NCBI RefSeq assembly: GCF_023721815.1 | Contig: NZ_JAMDLI010000008.1 | Coordinates: forward strand, 1,177,206-1,241,205 | Length of the DNA stretch: 64,000 nucleotides | Direction: 5' to 3' | Source of the DNA: Pleomorphomonas sp. JP5 | GTDB lineage: Bacteria; Pseudomonadota; Alphaproteobacteria; Rhizobiales; Pleomorphomonadaceae | Part shown: positions 46,902-55,282 of the stretch, piece after piece | How positions within the stretch are numbered: the first letter of the stretch is position 1 | How the letters are laid out: each line of letters begins with the position of its first letter | The notes under the pieces: model-generated | What the model saw: the letters and a program-made list of their open reading frames with translations, nothing else | What the model was told of the DNA's origin: nothing | Databases searched by the model: none | Made by a program: the position numbers and the translations under genes

Positions 46902-47651
46902 TCACTCGCCTTCCATGGCCTGCGCCTCGACGGCGATCTTGACCACGTCGGATCTGGCGTAGGACCAGTAGTAATCGAACGGGCGACCATCCGGCCCGCG
47001 CGACAGCGAGCGGATCAGCAGCACGGGATCGCGCACGTCGAGGCCTAGGAAGCGGGCGGGCAGCTCCGGCGCCCCGACGGCGGCCACCTCGCGGCGCGCG
47101 CTGGAAATCTGGTACCCGGCGGCCCGAAGCGTCTGGTTGAGCGACTGAGTGCCCCGCAACACATCGGTGCCGGCCAGTGTTGCCCCGACTTCCGGTGGCA
47201 TGAAGTTGGTGGAGTAGACGGCAGGCCGACCGTCGAGACAGCGCAACCGCTCGAGAATGAAGCCGGCCGCGCCCGGCTCAAGGCCAAGGGCATCGCTCGC
47301 CTCGCGTGGCAGCGGCTCCAGCCCGTTCCGGAAGACGGTGGTGTCCACCGTCCTGGTCCCATCCACCTCCGACTCGAAGAAGCCGCGCGTTACCTGCAGC
47401 ATCCAGTCGCCCTGGCCTTTCTCCGCGACGAAGGCGCCACGCCGGGGGATCATCCTGATCAACCCCTGCTCCTGCAACGCGCGTAACGTTTCGCGAACCG
47501 TGGACCGGGACAGATCGAACGTACGGCAGAGATCGCTCTCCGACGGCAGGCGCGCGCCGGGGGACAACTCATTGGATCGAATGCGCTGCTCGATAATTCG
47601 GCTGAGCTGCTGGTAGTAGGGCTCGGCGGACGTGCGGTTGATGGCTTCCAT
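46902..47651 (-). CDS. GntR-family regulator with UTRA domain (HutC subfamily)
   Basis: A 249-residue regulator. The winged helix-turn-helix (about 8-75) has YYQQLSRIIEQRIRSNEL, LPSESDLCRTFDLSRSTVRETLRAL and RMIPRRGAFVA. The UTRA effector domain (about 90-245) has LERLRCLDGRPAVYSTNFMP and DVRDPVLLIRSLSRGPDGRPFDYYWSYARSD. The start is ATG 47651; the open frame runs to 47936 but contains its own operator and a terminator. The inverted repeat 12 bases upstream and two related sites at 44575 and 44661 indicate autoregulation and control of the divergent kinase/aldolase promoters. The effector is probably a sugar phosphate. Confidence 0.92.
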   Translation of the reverse strand: MEAINRTSAEPYYQQLSRIIEQRIRSNELSPGARLPSESDLCRTFDLSRSTVRETLRALQEQGLIRMIPRRGAFVAEKGQGDWMLQVTRGFFESEVDGTRTVDTTVFRNGLEPLPREASDALGLEPGAAGFILERLRCLDGRPAVYSTNFMPPEVGATLAGTDVLRGTQSLNQTLRAAGYQISSARREVAAVGAPELPARFLGLDVRDPVLLIRSLSRGPDGRPFDYYWSYARSDVVKIAVEAQAMEGE

Positions 47652-47662
47652 GATACCTGGTG

Positions 47663-47678
47663 GTCCGTTCGTACGGAC
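47663..47678. promoter_or_regulatory. autoregulatory GntR operator
   Basis: GTCCGTTC-GTACGGAC is an inverted repeat with one mismatch, 12 bases upstream of the regulator ATG. Its GTACGGAC half is identical to the word at 44575-44582. Confidence 0.6.
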
Positions 47679-47802
47679 GAGATTTACAACACGTACAAGT
47701 ATTTGACCAGAGCATATGGCCGAGTTCATCCCGTGCCGCGCCCGCTGGCAACGAGGCAAAGAGCAGCGTTTGTCGCCGACGGTCGAAAGCAACGCATACA
47801 AA

Positions 47803-47828
47803 GACACCGCCCCTTTCGGGGCAGTGTC
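47803..47828 (-). terminator. terminator of the nucleoside/ADP-ribosylglycohydrolase operon
   Basis: GACACCGCCCC (47803-47813) pairs with GGGGCAGTGTC (47818-47828) with one mismatch around TTTC. On minus it is followed by TTTGT and lies about 60 bases after the last stop of the operon. Confidence 0.65.
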
Positions 47829-47886
47829 CATGATGCCTACGGACAGGAAGTCCCCTATCCGCTCGCCGACTTTCAATGGGGCGCGA

Positions 47887-49287
47887 CTATTTCCGCCACT
47901 TGACCACGGCGTCGAGGGTCTGGTCGACCAGTGCATCGAACGATATTTTGGCCGGCCGCCTCATATAGGTGACGATGTCGTCGGCGAGGAGTGGTGCCGA
48001 CCAGCGATCAGCGATCACCGCCCTCCCCTTGGCGATGGCCAACACGCCGAGGATCTGCGCCGCATTGCAGTCGACGTCGTGACCGATGCCACAGACGATC
48101 TCAAGGGTGAGGTCGAAGTCCCCCTTGCCGAAATAAAGAGCGATCACCTCGGCGGCGGCGTTCGGATAGGCGTGAATCCAGTTGTACTCGACATAGCGGT
48201 CATCGCAGACGGCCCAGGCACCGCGCCAATCGGATGCCGCCTCGCAAGCCTGCAAGGCAAAGTCGAGCACGGCGCCATATTCGGTGTCGGTGCTGAACAG
48301 CGCGATCGTCGAAGTCAGCAACGAGCGGACATCCGGCTCGACAAAGGCGCGCGCGGCAAGCACGGCGTTGAACACCTCGCCGAGGATGCCGTTCCCGGCA
48401 TGCGAGACTTCCGCATCCGTCCAGGCCAGGCGCGCCGCCTCGCGCGCCCGACCGGGAGCGACCATGCCGCAAATGATGCCGCGCATCTGGGCACCGATCC
48501 ACTCGTCAAAAGGATTATCGGTCGTCGCGGTCTCCGGCGGCAGCAGCCCCCGGCGCATGCTGGACAACGCGATCGCCTCGGCCGACCAGGCCGTCGGGAT
48601 GAGGCTGGTCCAGCGCTCGCAGATGTCGGCGCCGCTGATGCTCGGCCCTTCGGCCCCATAAGCTTCCAGGAAGGCGATCTCGAAGGTGATGTCGTCGTTA
48701 TAGGTGTTGGGCTCGCGCACATAGGAGCGGATCGGTCCGAACACCTTGAGCAGGTTCTCGGCCGAGTAGCCCTCGAGAGCCGTTCCGGCGGCGGCCCCCA
48801 CCAACTGGCCGAGCCAGCCGGCGGCCAGACGGTCCCGGAGTTCGGCGTCGTCATAGGTCGGCACGACATCGGCCGACCAAGCGACCGTGCGTTCGAACTC
48901 GGACCATGAGGCGTGCCGGACCGTTTTCTGCGACGGGTGGTCGGGATCCGGCCGTGCCGCCCGCATCAGCACGCGCAGGCGCATGTCGATGGTGTAGAGG
49001 CGCTCGAAGTCGCCGGCGGCGAGCGCCGCGAGCCCCTCGCTGAGAAGCTCCGAATAGGGAGCCAGAACGTAGCCCTTGTTCTCCAGCGACTGCAGCGCCG
49101 CCGCCATCAGATTCTCGGGCGCGGCCGAACCCGGTACGTTGCTCTTCCAGAACAGGGAGAGCAGGAAGTCCTGTCCGGCCATGGCAGCGCTGGCATCCCA
49201 GGTCTGTTCCTCCTTGCTGCGAACGACCGGCATCGTCTGTCGCAGGAGATCGCGCGTCACTTCCCAGGCTTTCATGGCTTTTCCCAT
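47887..49287 (-). CDS. ADP-ribosylglycohydrolase (DraG/ARH) family protein
   Basis: A 466-residue protein with an extra N-terminal region (about 1-135) before the ARH fold. ARH metal and substrate motifs are visible: LAAGWLGQLVGAAAGTALEG (about 155-174), PNTYNDDITFEIAFL (Asp-Asp pair), GAQMRGIICGMVAPG, AEVSHAGNGILGEVF and GHDVDCNAAQILG, which together can hold two Mg2+. Family members remove ADP-ribose from Arg, Ser or small molecules, or split other N-ribosyl bonds. It is the last gene of a BMP-type nucleoside import operon, so an imported ribosyl compound is the likely substrate. Starts at 49287 and 49275 are both possible. Confidence 0.87.
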   Translation of the reverse strand: MGKAMKAWEVTRDLLRQTMPVVRSKEEQTWDASAAMAGQDFLLSLFWKSNVPGSAAPENLMAAALQSLENKGYVLAPYSELLSEGLAALAAGDFERLYTIDMRLRVLMRAARPDPDHPSQKTVRHASWSEFERTVAWSADVVPTYDDAELRDRLAAGWLGQLVGAAAGTALEGYSAENLLKVFGPIRSYVREPNTYNDDITFEIAFLEAYGAEGPSISGADICERWTSLIPTAWSAEAIALSSMRRGLLPPETATTDNPFDEWIGAQMRGIICGMVAPGRAREAARLAWTDAEVSHAGNGILGEVFNAVLAARAFVEPDVRSLLTSTIALFSTDTEYGAVLDFALQACEAASDWRGAWAVCDDRYVEYNWIHAYPNAAAEVIALYFGKGDFDLTLEIVCGIGHDVDCNAAQILGVLAIAKGRAVIADRWSAPLLADDIVTYMRRPAKISFDALVDQTLDAVVKWRK

Positions 49288-49301
49288 CGGTTCTTGGTGG
49301 A

Positions 49302-50222
49302 TTACTTGAGGGCGACGCGCTTGGCGCGACCGCGGGCGGTCCAGATGGTCAGAACGACGATCGGCACCACATAGGGAATCATCTGCATCAGTTCGTTCGG
49401 CAGCCCGAGCGTCTGCATGGTGATGGCCAGCGTCTCGGCGATGGCGATGACGATGGTGGCGGCGAGAGTGCCCCAGGCCGTGCCCATGCCCATCACCTCG
49501 ATGGCGATGGCAATGAAGCCTCGTCCGGCCGTCATGTCCTGGGCAAACCAGGAGACGTAGCCCATCGAGAGATAGGCGCCTGCCATGCCGCCGAGCACGC
49601 CCGACAGGATGAGCGCCTTGAGCTGGATGAGCTTCACGGAAATGCCCACCGTGGCAGCCGCCTTCGGATCGACGCCGACGGCGCGAATGCGCAAGCCGAA
49701 CGCCGTTCTCGCCATCATCAGGCTGACCAGCGGCACAGCCAGCAGGGCGCCGTAGGTGAGCACGTTATGCCCGGACAAGAACGGCCCGATGACAGGGATG
49801 TCCCCGACGAAAGGCAGGTCGATGGATGGCATGACACCGCTCTTGAGGGCACCGGACATGCCTTTGTCGCCTGTGGCAAAAAACAGACCGAGCGTCGTCC
49901 CCGAGGAGGCCGCGAGATTCATCGCAATGCCGGTGATGATCAGGTTCGCGCCCAGGGTGTTGACGGCAAACGCCATCAGCGCGCCCATCAGTCCCCCGGC
50001 GACGACCGCAGCCAGCAAACCGAGCCAGGCGCTGCCGGTCCAGGCACTGACCAGAACGCCGACGAGCGCGCCGGTCAGCATCATGCCCTCCATGCCGAGG
50101 TTGAACACCCCGGCGCGATCGGAGATCAGGATGCCGAGCGCAGCGATCAGCAGCGGCGTCATGACGCGAAGCACCGTTGCGAAGGTCGCGGGATCGGCGA
50201 CGATGTTGAGGAGCCCGGTCAT
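49302..50222 (-). CDS. nucleoside-type ABC transporter permease (second subunit)
   Basis: A 306-residue BPD_transp_2 permease of the guanosine/nucleoside (NupC/YufQ-like) subtype, paired with the longer permease encoded upstream. Marks are ISDRAGVFNLGMEGMMLTGAL, FAVNTLGANLIITGIAMNL, RAVGVDPKAAATVGI and EVMGMGTAWGTLAATI. ATG 50222 overlaps the stop of the preceding gene by four bases (ATGA), so translation is coupled. Confidence 0.93.
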   Translation of the reverse strand: MTGLLNIVADPATFATVLRVMTPLLIAALGILISDRAGVFNLGMEGMMLTGALVGVLVSAWTGSAWLGLLAAVVAGGLMGALMAFAVNTLGANLIITGIAMNLAASSGTTLGLFFATGDKGMSGALKSGVMPSIDLPFVGDIPVIGPFLSGHNVLTYGALLAVPLVSLMMARTAFGLRIRAVGVDPKAAATVGISVKLIQLKALILSGVLGGMAGAYLSMGYVSWFAQDMTAGRGFIAIAIEVMGMGTAWGTLAATIVIAIAETLAITMQTLGLPNELMQMIPYVVPIVVLTIWTARGRAKRVALK

Positions 50223-51286
50223 CGCGCAGCCTCCACCCGCCGTATCCGACGGATCAGCCGAAGCACGGCGGGATGCTGAAAAATGGCGGTCGCCGTGACG
50301 GCCAGCATGATGGCGGCCGTGATCAGGCCGACCACTTCGCTCGGGATGCCGATATCGCGGGCCAGAAAGTCGCCGCCAACTTGCAGATAGCCGAGGAACA
50401 GGGCGGCAGGGACGACATAGAAGGGATTTTCCCGGGCCAGGATGGCGATGATGATACCCGTCCAGCCGAGCCCGGGCAGCTGCGTCCACGAGAAGCGCGG
50501 ATAGAGCCCCAGAACCTGGATGGCTCCGGCCATGCCAGCAATCATGCCTCCGACGATCTGCGCTTGCATGACGATCCGCCGGGACGACAGACCGAGATGA
50601 GAGGCGAACACCGGTCCTTGCCCGACGATCCGAAGGTTGAGACCGGAGCGCGTGAAATAGAGCCACACACCACCGGCGAGACAGGCGACCAACGCCACGA
50701 TGGCGCCCGAGTTGAGGCGCGTTCCCGCCAGGAGACGATCGAGCTTGGCATCGGCTGGGATGCGATAGGACATCAGCGAGCCGGCGGCCGGATCGCGCAG
50801 GTAATAGTTGAGGAAGAAGACGCCAGCGTAAAGGATGGCGAAGTTGAGCACCAGCGAGGTCACCATTTCCGGCGCTTCCCAGCGAAGACGAAGTTCGCCG
50901 GGTATGATGCAGGATATGCTGCCGACGACGGCGCCGAAGACAATGGCGACAAGTGGCGTGAACGGGCCGAAAGATGGCAGAAGCAGTGCCGCCGTAGTGG
51001 CGGCGAGGCCACCCAGGAAGACGCCGCTCTCGATGCCGAGATTGAACAGGCCGGAGCGAAATACCACCGTGGCGGCAAGGCCGGTGAACGCGATGGGCGT
51101 CGCATACTCGGCGACGTTGCCAAGATGCCGGAGACTCGACAGCGGACCGAGCAGAAAGGCTGCGATCACGGTGCCGGGATGGTCGTGCGGCAAGGCGAAG
51201 GGAAGCAGGACCGCCAGGATCACCGTCCCAATGACCGCCAGCGTTATCGCGAGGCGGACAAGGTTGGCCAGAAAGGCTCGGTTCAT
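50219..51286 (-). CDS. nucleoside-type ABC transporter permease (first subunit)
   Basis: A 355-residue permease of the YufP/NupB-like subtype. Marks are TGLAATVVFRSGLFNLGIESGVFLGGLAA, the extended loop EAPEMVTSLVLNFAILYAGVFFLNYYLRDP and the coupling helix LNLRIVGQGPVFASHLGLSSRRI. Start and stop each overlap a neighbour by four bases, giving a tightly coupled ATPase-permease-permease block. Confidence 0.93.
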   Translation of the reverse strand: MNRAFLANLVRLAITLAVIGTVILAVLLPFALPHDHPGTVIAAFLLGPLSSLRHLGNVAEYATPIAFTGLAATVVFRSGLFNLGIESGVFLGGLAATTAALLLPSFGPFTPLVAIVFGAVVGSISCIIPGELRLRWEAPEMVTSLVLNFAILYAGVFFLNYYLRDPAAGSLMSYRIPADAKLDRLLAGTRLNSGAIVALVACLAGGVWLYFTRSGLNLRIVGQGPVFASHLGLSSRRIVMQAQIVGGMIAGMAGAIQVLGLYPRFSWTQLPGLGWTGIIIAILARENPFYVVPAALFLGYLQVGGDFLARDIGIPSEVVGLITAAIMLAVTATAIFQHPAVLRLIRRIRRVEAAR

Positions 51287-52842
51287 GGCATGCCCTCCAA
51301 GCCGAGCATAAAGGGACCGAGCCGCTCCGGCGTCAGGTGCGCCTCGTTGGCGAGCGCGGCGGTGATCTGTCCGCCGAACATCACCACGACCCGATCGGAC
51401 AATCGCAGGAGTTCATCGAGATCGGCCGTGACGAGCAGGACCGCGGCGCCACGTTCGGCGACGCCCATGATGCGCTTGTGGATGAAGGCGGCGGCGGCGA
51501 CGTCGATGCCGCGCGTGGGCTGGTCGGCGATCAGGAAGCGCGGCTTGGTTGCCAGCTCGCGCGCGGCGATCAGCTTCTGCACGTTGCCGCCCGACAGGGA
51601 GTCGAGCCTCTCTCCGATCGACAGAGCCCGAACCGAATAATCTTCGACCATGCCCGCGACCGCGTCGGAAATGGCGCCGCCGCGAAGAAAGGGACCGCGC
51701 TGGAAGCGCCGGTCTCCATCGGTGCCGGCGATGGCGTTCTCGATCAGCGTCAGGGCCGGTACGCCGCCTTGGGTAAAGCGGTCGGAGGGAAGATGCGCCA
51801 TGCCGCGAGCCCTCCAGCGCGCGGTCGACGCGGCGGCCATGTCCTCGCCATCGAAGCGGATCGAGCCCGCCCCCGGTCGAGCGGCTCCGGTGACCAGCGA
51901 GACCAACCCGCGCTGGCCGCTGCCATCGACACCGGCGACGCCGACGATCTCGCCGGGATGAATGACGAGGTCGATGTCTCGCAGCCGGTCGGCAGGATCG
52001 CGCGAAGCGAGGCTCACGCCGGACATGACGAGCAGCGGCTCGCCGGTCACCTGGCGCGGCTCTCGACGCGTGATCTCCACCGGGCGCCCCATCACCATCT
52101 GCATGATCATGTTGTCGGGCACGTCGGCGAGGCGAGCGGCGCCGGCCACCTGGCCAGCCCGCAGGACCGTCACCGACTCGGCAAGGCTGCGCACCTCGTT
52201 GAGCTTGTGCGAAATGAAGAGGATGGTGATGCCATGGTCCCTGAGATCCCGCAGCCTGTTGAACAGCTCGTTGATCTCGGGAGGAGACAAGACGGCGGTC
52301 GGCTCATCGAGGATGAGAACGCGGGTGTCGCGCGACAGCGCCTTCAGAATTTCCACCTTTTGCTGGGCGGCAACCGGCAGCCGCCCGGTGATGGCGTCGG
52401 GATCGACGGCGAGGCCATATCTTTGCGACAGGGCCTCGACTTTGGCCCGGGCGGCGGCGCGATCGATCAAGACGCCTTTCTTGGGCTCGTGGCCGAGGAT
52501 GATGTTCTCGGTCACCGACAAGGTCGGGATGAGCGAGAAGTGCTGATGCACCATGCCGATGCCGTGGCGCCCGGCGAAGTCGCGCGTGGCGGTCGATACC
52601 GGCTGGCCATCGAGCAAGACCTGACCGGACGTCGGCCCTTCGAGGCCGAACAGGATCTTCATCAGCGTCGACTTGCCGGCGCCGTTCTCGCCGCAAATGG
52701 CATGAATGGTCCGCGCAGGGATCGAGAAGGACACGTCGCGGAGCGCTATGGTTCCGTTGGCGTAGGTCTTTGAGATATGGTCGAACGCGACGACGGGCGC
52801 AGGCCCGGCGGCTCGCTCCCCATCGTCGCGTCGATCTGTCAT
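51283..52842 (-). CDS. nucleoside-type ABC transporter ATP-binding protein
   Basis: A 519-residue double-ABC ATPase of the YufO/NupA type. The first cassette has [23 protein letters not shown], the nucleoside-importer signature GMVHQHFSLIPTLSVTENIILG, LPVAAQQKVEILKAL and [13 protein letters not shown]. The second has GVDGSGQRGLV, LSGGNVQKLIAAREL and FLIADQPTRGIDV. The MVHQHFSL segment separates it from the RbsA-type ATPases elsewhere in this window. Its start overlaps the stop of the binding-protein gene. Confidence 0.94.
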   Translation of the reverse strand: MTDRRDDGERAAGPAPVVAFDHISKTYANGTIALRDVSFSIPARTIHAICGENGAGKSTLMKILFGLEGPTSGQVLLDGQPVSTATRDFAGRHGIGMVHQHFSLIPTLSVTENIILGHEPKKGVLIDRAAARAKVEALSQRYGLAVDPDAITGRLPVAAQQKVEILKALSRDTRVLILDEPTAVLSPPEINELFNRLRDLRDHGITILFISHKLNEVRSLAESVTVLRAGQVAGAARLADVPDNMIMQMVMGRPVEITRREPRQVTGEPLLVMSGVSLASRDPADRLRDIDLVIHPGEIVGVAGVDGSGQRGLVSLVTGAARPGAGSIRFDGEDMAAASTARWRARGMAHLPSDRFTQGGVPALTLIENAIAGTDGDRRFQRGPFLRGGAISDAVAGMVEDYSVRALSIGERLDSLSGGNVQKLIAARELATKPRFLIADQPTRGIDVAAAAFIHKRIMGVAERGAAVLLVTADLDELLRLSDRVVVMFGGQITAALANEAHLTPERLGPFMLGLEGMP

Positions 52843-53951
52843 GGCTTCACGGAGTTGCGCAGGGCATTGAGGTCATCACTGGACATGCCAAAGGCGCTTG
52901 GCACCTCGACCTCGCCACTGGCGATCTTTTCCTTTGCCGTCTTGATGGCGGCAAGGAGCTTCGGCGTCGCAAGCTTCTCGAAGTTGCCGCTTTCCACCAG
53001 ACCGACGGCGCCTTCCGCCAGACCGAGGTTTTCGACGGACCCGAACTTCAGTTCGCCCGCAACATACTTGTCGTAGGCCTGCAACAGGCTGACATCGACG
53101 TTCTTCAGAACCGAGCTGACCACCTGGGAGGCGATGGCCGGATCGCTGGCGGCAAAGATGGCTTCCTGGTCGGAATCGACGCCGAGCACATACCTACCGG
53201 TCTCCTTGGCGGCCGACAGCTGCCCCAGGCCGGCCTGGGAAGCGGCGGTGAAGCCGATGCCGACGCCGGCACGATACTGGGCCAGGCCGAGTTCCTTGCC
53301 CTTGGCGGCGTCAGTGAACGAGCCGACGTAGGAGACAGCCACCTTGATGTCCGGCGTCACCGACTTGGCGCCGGCGATGTAGCCGACCAGGAAATCGTTG
53401 ATGACCGGGATGTCCATGCCACCAAGGAAGCCCAGCGAAGAACCGATATCTCCCTTGAGCTTGCCGGACTTCAACAGCTCGGCATTGTAGACACCGCCGA
53501 GATACGAACCCTCGTTCTGCTTGTAGGAAATCGAGTAGACGTTCTCGTAGCCGCCGTCCTCGTAGGGAACCGAGGCATCGAACAGAATGTACTTCTTGTC
53601 CGGATACTGCGTGGCAACCTCGGCCAGCGTTTCCGAGATCGAATAGGTTCCGAGGATGATCAGGTTCCAATCCTGCTCGGAGGCGTCGAGCAGCGCCGGC
53701 TCCCACTTGGTTGCGTCGTCACCGATTTCGAGAACTCGGGTTTCGACCTTGTCGGCATACTTCGCCTTGATCAGCTCGATGCCATGGTTGGCGGAGTCAA
53801 AGAATGACTTGTCGCCGAGCGCCCCATTGATGATGAGTAGAATCTTGTCGGCAGCCGAAGCCTCGGCGACGGTGACGACGCTCAGAAAGCCGGCGGCGGC
53901 GAGAGCCAGACCGGCGCGCAAGGCGGAGCGCCTCGTCTCGAAACGGATCAT
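52839..53951 (-). CDS. BMP-family nucleoside-binding (lipo)protein
   Basis: A 370-residue periplasmic receptor of the BMP/PnrA family, which binds purine nucleosides. Residues 1-34 are an export signal with RRSALRAGLALAAAG (twin-arginine-like) ending AEASAA/DKI. The mature part starts ILLIINGALGDKSFFDSANHGIELI, with GFLGGMDIPVINDFLVGYIAGA and YVLGVDSDQEAIFA, as in PnrA. No lipobox Cys is visible. It is the first gene of the operon; the promoter and two LacI-type operators lie upstream at 54038-54104. Confidence 0.92.
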   Translation of the reverse strand: MIRFETRRSALRAGLALAAAGFLSVVTVAEASAADKILLIINGALGDKSFFDSANHGIELIKAKYADKVETRVLEIGDDATKWEPALLDASEQDWNLIILGTYSISETLAEVATQYPDKKYILFDASVPYEDGGYENVYSISYKQNEGSYLGGVYNAELLKSGKLKGDIGSSLGFLGGMDIPVINDFLVGYIAGAKSVTPDIKVAVSYVGSFTDAAKGKELGLAQYRAGVGIGFTAASQAGLGQLSAAKETGRYVLGVDSDQEAIFAASDPAIASQVVSSVLKNVDVSLLQAYDKYVAGELKFGSVENLGLAEGAVGLVESGNFEKLATPKLLAAIKTAKEKIASGEVEVPSAFGMSSDDLNALRNSVKP

Positions 53952-54037
53952 GATTTCCCCTTCTTATTGACGACACGCGCATTCCCTCACGCTGACGAGC
54001 CGTCGTGCCGTTGCCGGGTCGCCAGAGCAGCGCCTAA

Positions 54038-54104
54038 TTTAAACGTGTAAACGAAGATTTCTTGATCTCCGCAGCCTTGTCAAGGCTGGATTTACACGAT
54101 TAAA
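54038..54104. promoter_or_regulatory. paired LacI-type operators between divergent genes
   Basis: TTTAAACGTGTAAA (54038-54051) read on minus is TTTACACGTTTAAA. TTTACACGATTAAA (54091-54104) on plus is the same 14-mer with one change. The two sites are inverted relative to each other, with starts 53 bases apart, in the 181-base region between the BMP operon and the LacI gene. Central CG is typical of LacI operators. They probably form a looped repression complex or serve one promoter each. Confidence 0.6.
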
Positions 54105-54132
54105 CCGAAATGGTTAGCTTCTGAGTGACGTA

Positions 54133-55155
54133 ATGGCGGCGGGAAAGTCCGGCGAGAGAACTCCAACGATCAAGGACGTGGCGAAGGCGGCAGGCGTGTC
54201 GCAAGCGACGGTCTCCTACGTTCTCAACAACCTCAACAAGGTGACGCCGGAAGTCGATGCGCATGTACGCCGGGTGGCTCGCGAGCTCGGCTACAGCCGC
54301 AATCGAGTGGCGCGCGCCTTGAAGACCGGACGCAACAACGTCATCGGCTGCATCATGCCCTCGCTGCTCAGCCCGGTGTTTCCGGAAATCGCCCAGGCGG
54401 TTCAGCAGCGCGCCGAGGAGCACGGCTTTGCCACCTTCGTCATCGACTCCGGGCTGCAGACCGCCACCCGGGAAGCCGAGGCGATCCGCATGCTGGCCGA
54501 CCACGGCGTCGATGGCGCCATTGCCGTTCTTGCTTCGCCACGAGCCGTTTCGGACCGCCGGGCCCTGCCCCTGGTCGTCATCGACCAGCCGATGGACGGG
54601 ATGGATTCGGTCTATGCCGACCATCGTGGCGGCGGGCGATTGCTGGCCGACTATGCGATCGGCCTCGGCCACCGCCGCGTCGGACTGCTCTCCGGGTTGC
54701 AAAACCTCTACAGCAGCCGCGAGCGGCGAGAGGGATTCATCGAAGCGGCACGGGGCAGCCTCGACATCGTCTGGGACATCGAGGTCCCGCTGGTTCCCAG
54801 CCTTCCGTCGGAAGCCTTCGACGCCCTGGGCCGGCGCGACGCGTCGCTGGTCGTCTGCGTCAACGACCTGATCGCCATGACCGCACTCAGCGCCCTGCGG
54901 CAAATGCGCATCCGCGTGCCGGAAGACATGTCGGTCATGGGGTTCGACGACATGCAGTGGTCGGGTTGGCCGCTTCTCAACCTGACGACCGTACGGCAGC
55001 CGCTCGGCCAATTGGGCCGAGACGCCGTCGATCTCCTGGTTCGCCGTCTTGACGCACCGGACGCGGAGATCTCCAACATCACCCTGCCGGTTTCCCTCGT
55101 CGAGCGCGGCTCGACCCAACCGCAGGTGAAAGATCAGGAACCTCGCCCCACCTGA
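54133..55155 (+). CDS. LacI-family regulator of the nucleoside operon
   Basis: A 340-residue LacI/GalR repressor. The helix-turn-helix and hinge are residues 12-60 (TIKDVAKAAGVSQATVSYVLNN then YSRNRVARALKTGR). The Peripla_BP-like effector domain follows, with VIGCIMPSLLSPVFPEIAQ, ADHRGGGRLLADYAIGLGHRRVGLL and MGFDDMQWSGWPLLNLTTVRQP. It is divergent from the BMP operon and presumably binds the two operators between them. The inducer is expected to be the imported nucleoside or a pentose derivative. Confidence 0.93.
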   Translation: MAAGKSGERTPTIKDVAKAAGVSQATVSYVLNNLNKVTPEVDAHVRRVARELGYSRNRVARALKTGRNNVIGCIMPSLLSPVFPEIAQAVQQRAEEHGFATFVIDSGLQTATREAEAIRMLADHGVDGAIAVLASPRAVSDRRALPLVVIDQPMDGMDSVYADHRGGGRLLADYAIGLGHRRVGLLSGLQNLYSSRERREGFIEAARGSLDIVWDIEVPLVPSLPSEAFDALGRRDASLVVCVNDLIAMTALSALRQMRIRVPEDMSVMGFDDMQWSGWPLLNLTTVRQPLGQLGRDAVDLLVRRLDAPDAEISNITLPVSLVERGSTQPQVKDQEPRPT

Positions 55156-55242
55156 GATCGAGGAATGCGCCGGCCGGCACTGTCCGACCGGCAAATCGCG
55201 ACGATCCAGCCCTCTCATGCGCCTCAAACGGGGGGATTCTGG

Positions 55243-55272
55243 GCCGACCGGCTGCTGGCTCAGCCGGTCGGC
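55243..55272. terminator. perfect 12-bp hairpin between convergent LacI and isomerase genes
   Basis: GCCGACCGGCTG (55243-55254) pairs exactly with CAGCCGGTCGGC (55261-55272) around a six-base loop. No T-run lies on either side. Its place between converging genes suggests a bidirectional terminator. Confidence 0.5.
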
Positions 55273-55282
55273 ATGCGCCTGA

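Noticed and set aside
47652-47936. 95-residue N-terminal extension of the GntR/UTRA regulator
   Set aside because: The extension covers the inverted-repeat operator and the terminator hairpin at 47803, and its sequence is unlike any GntR protein.
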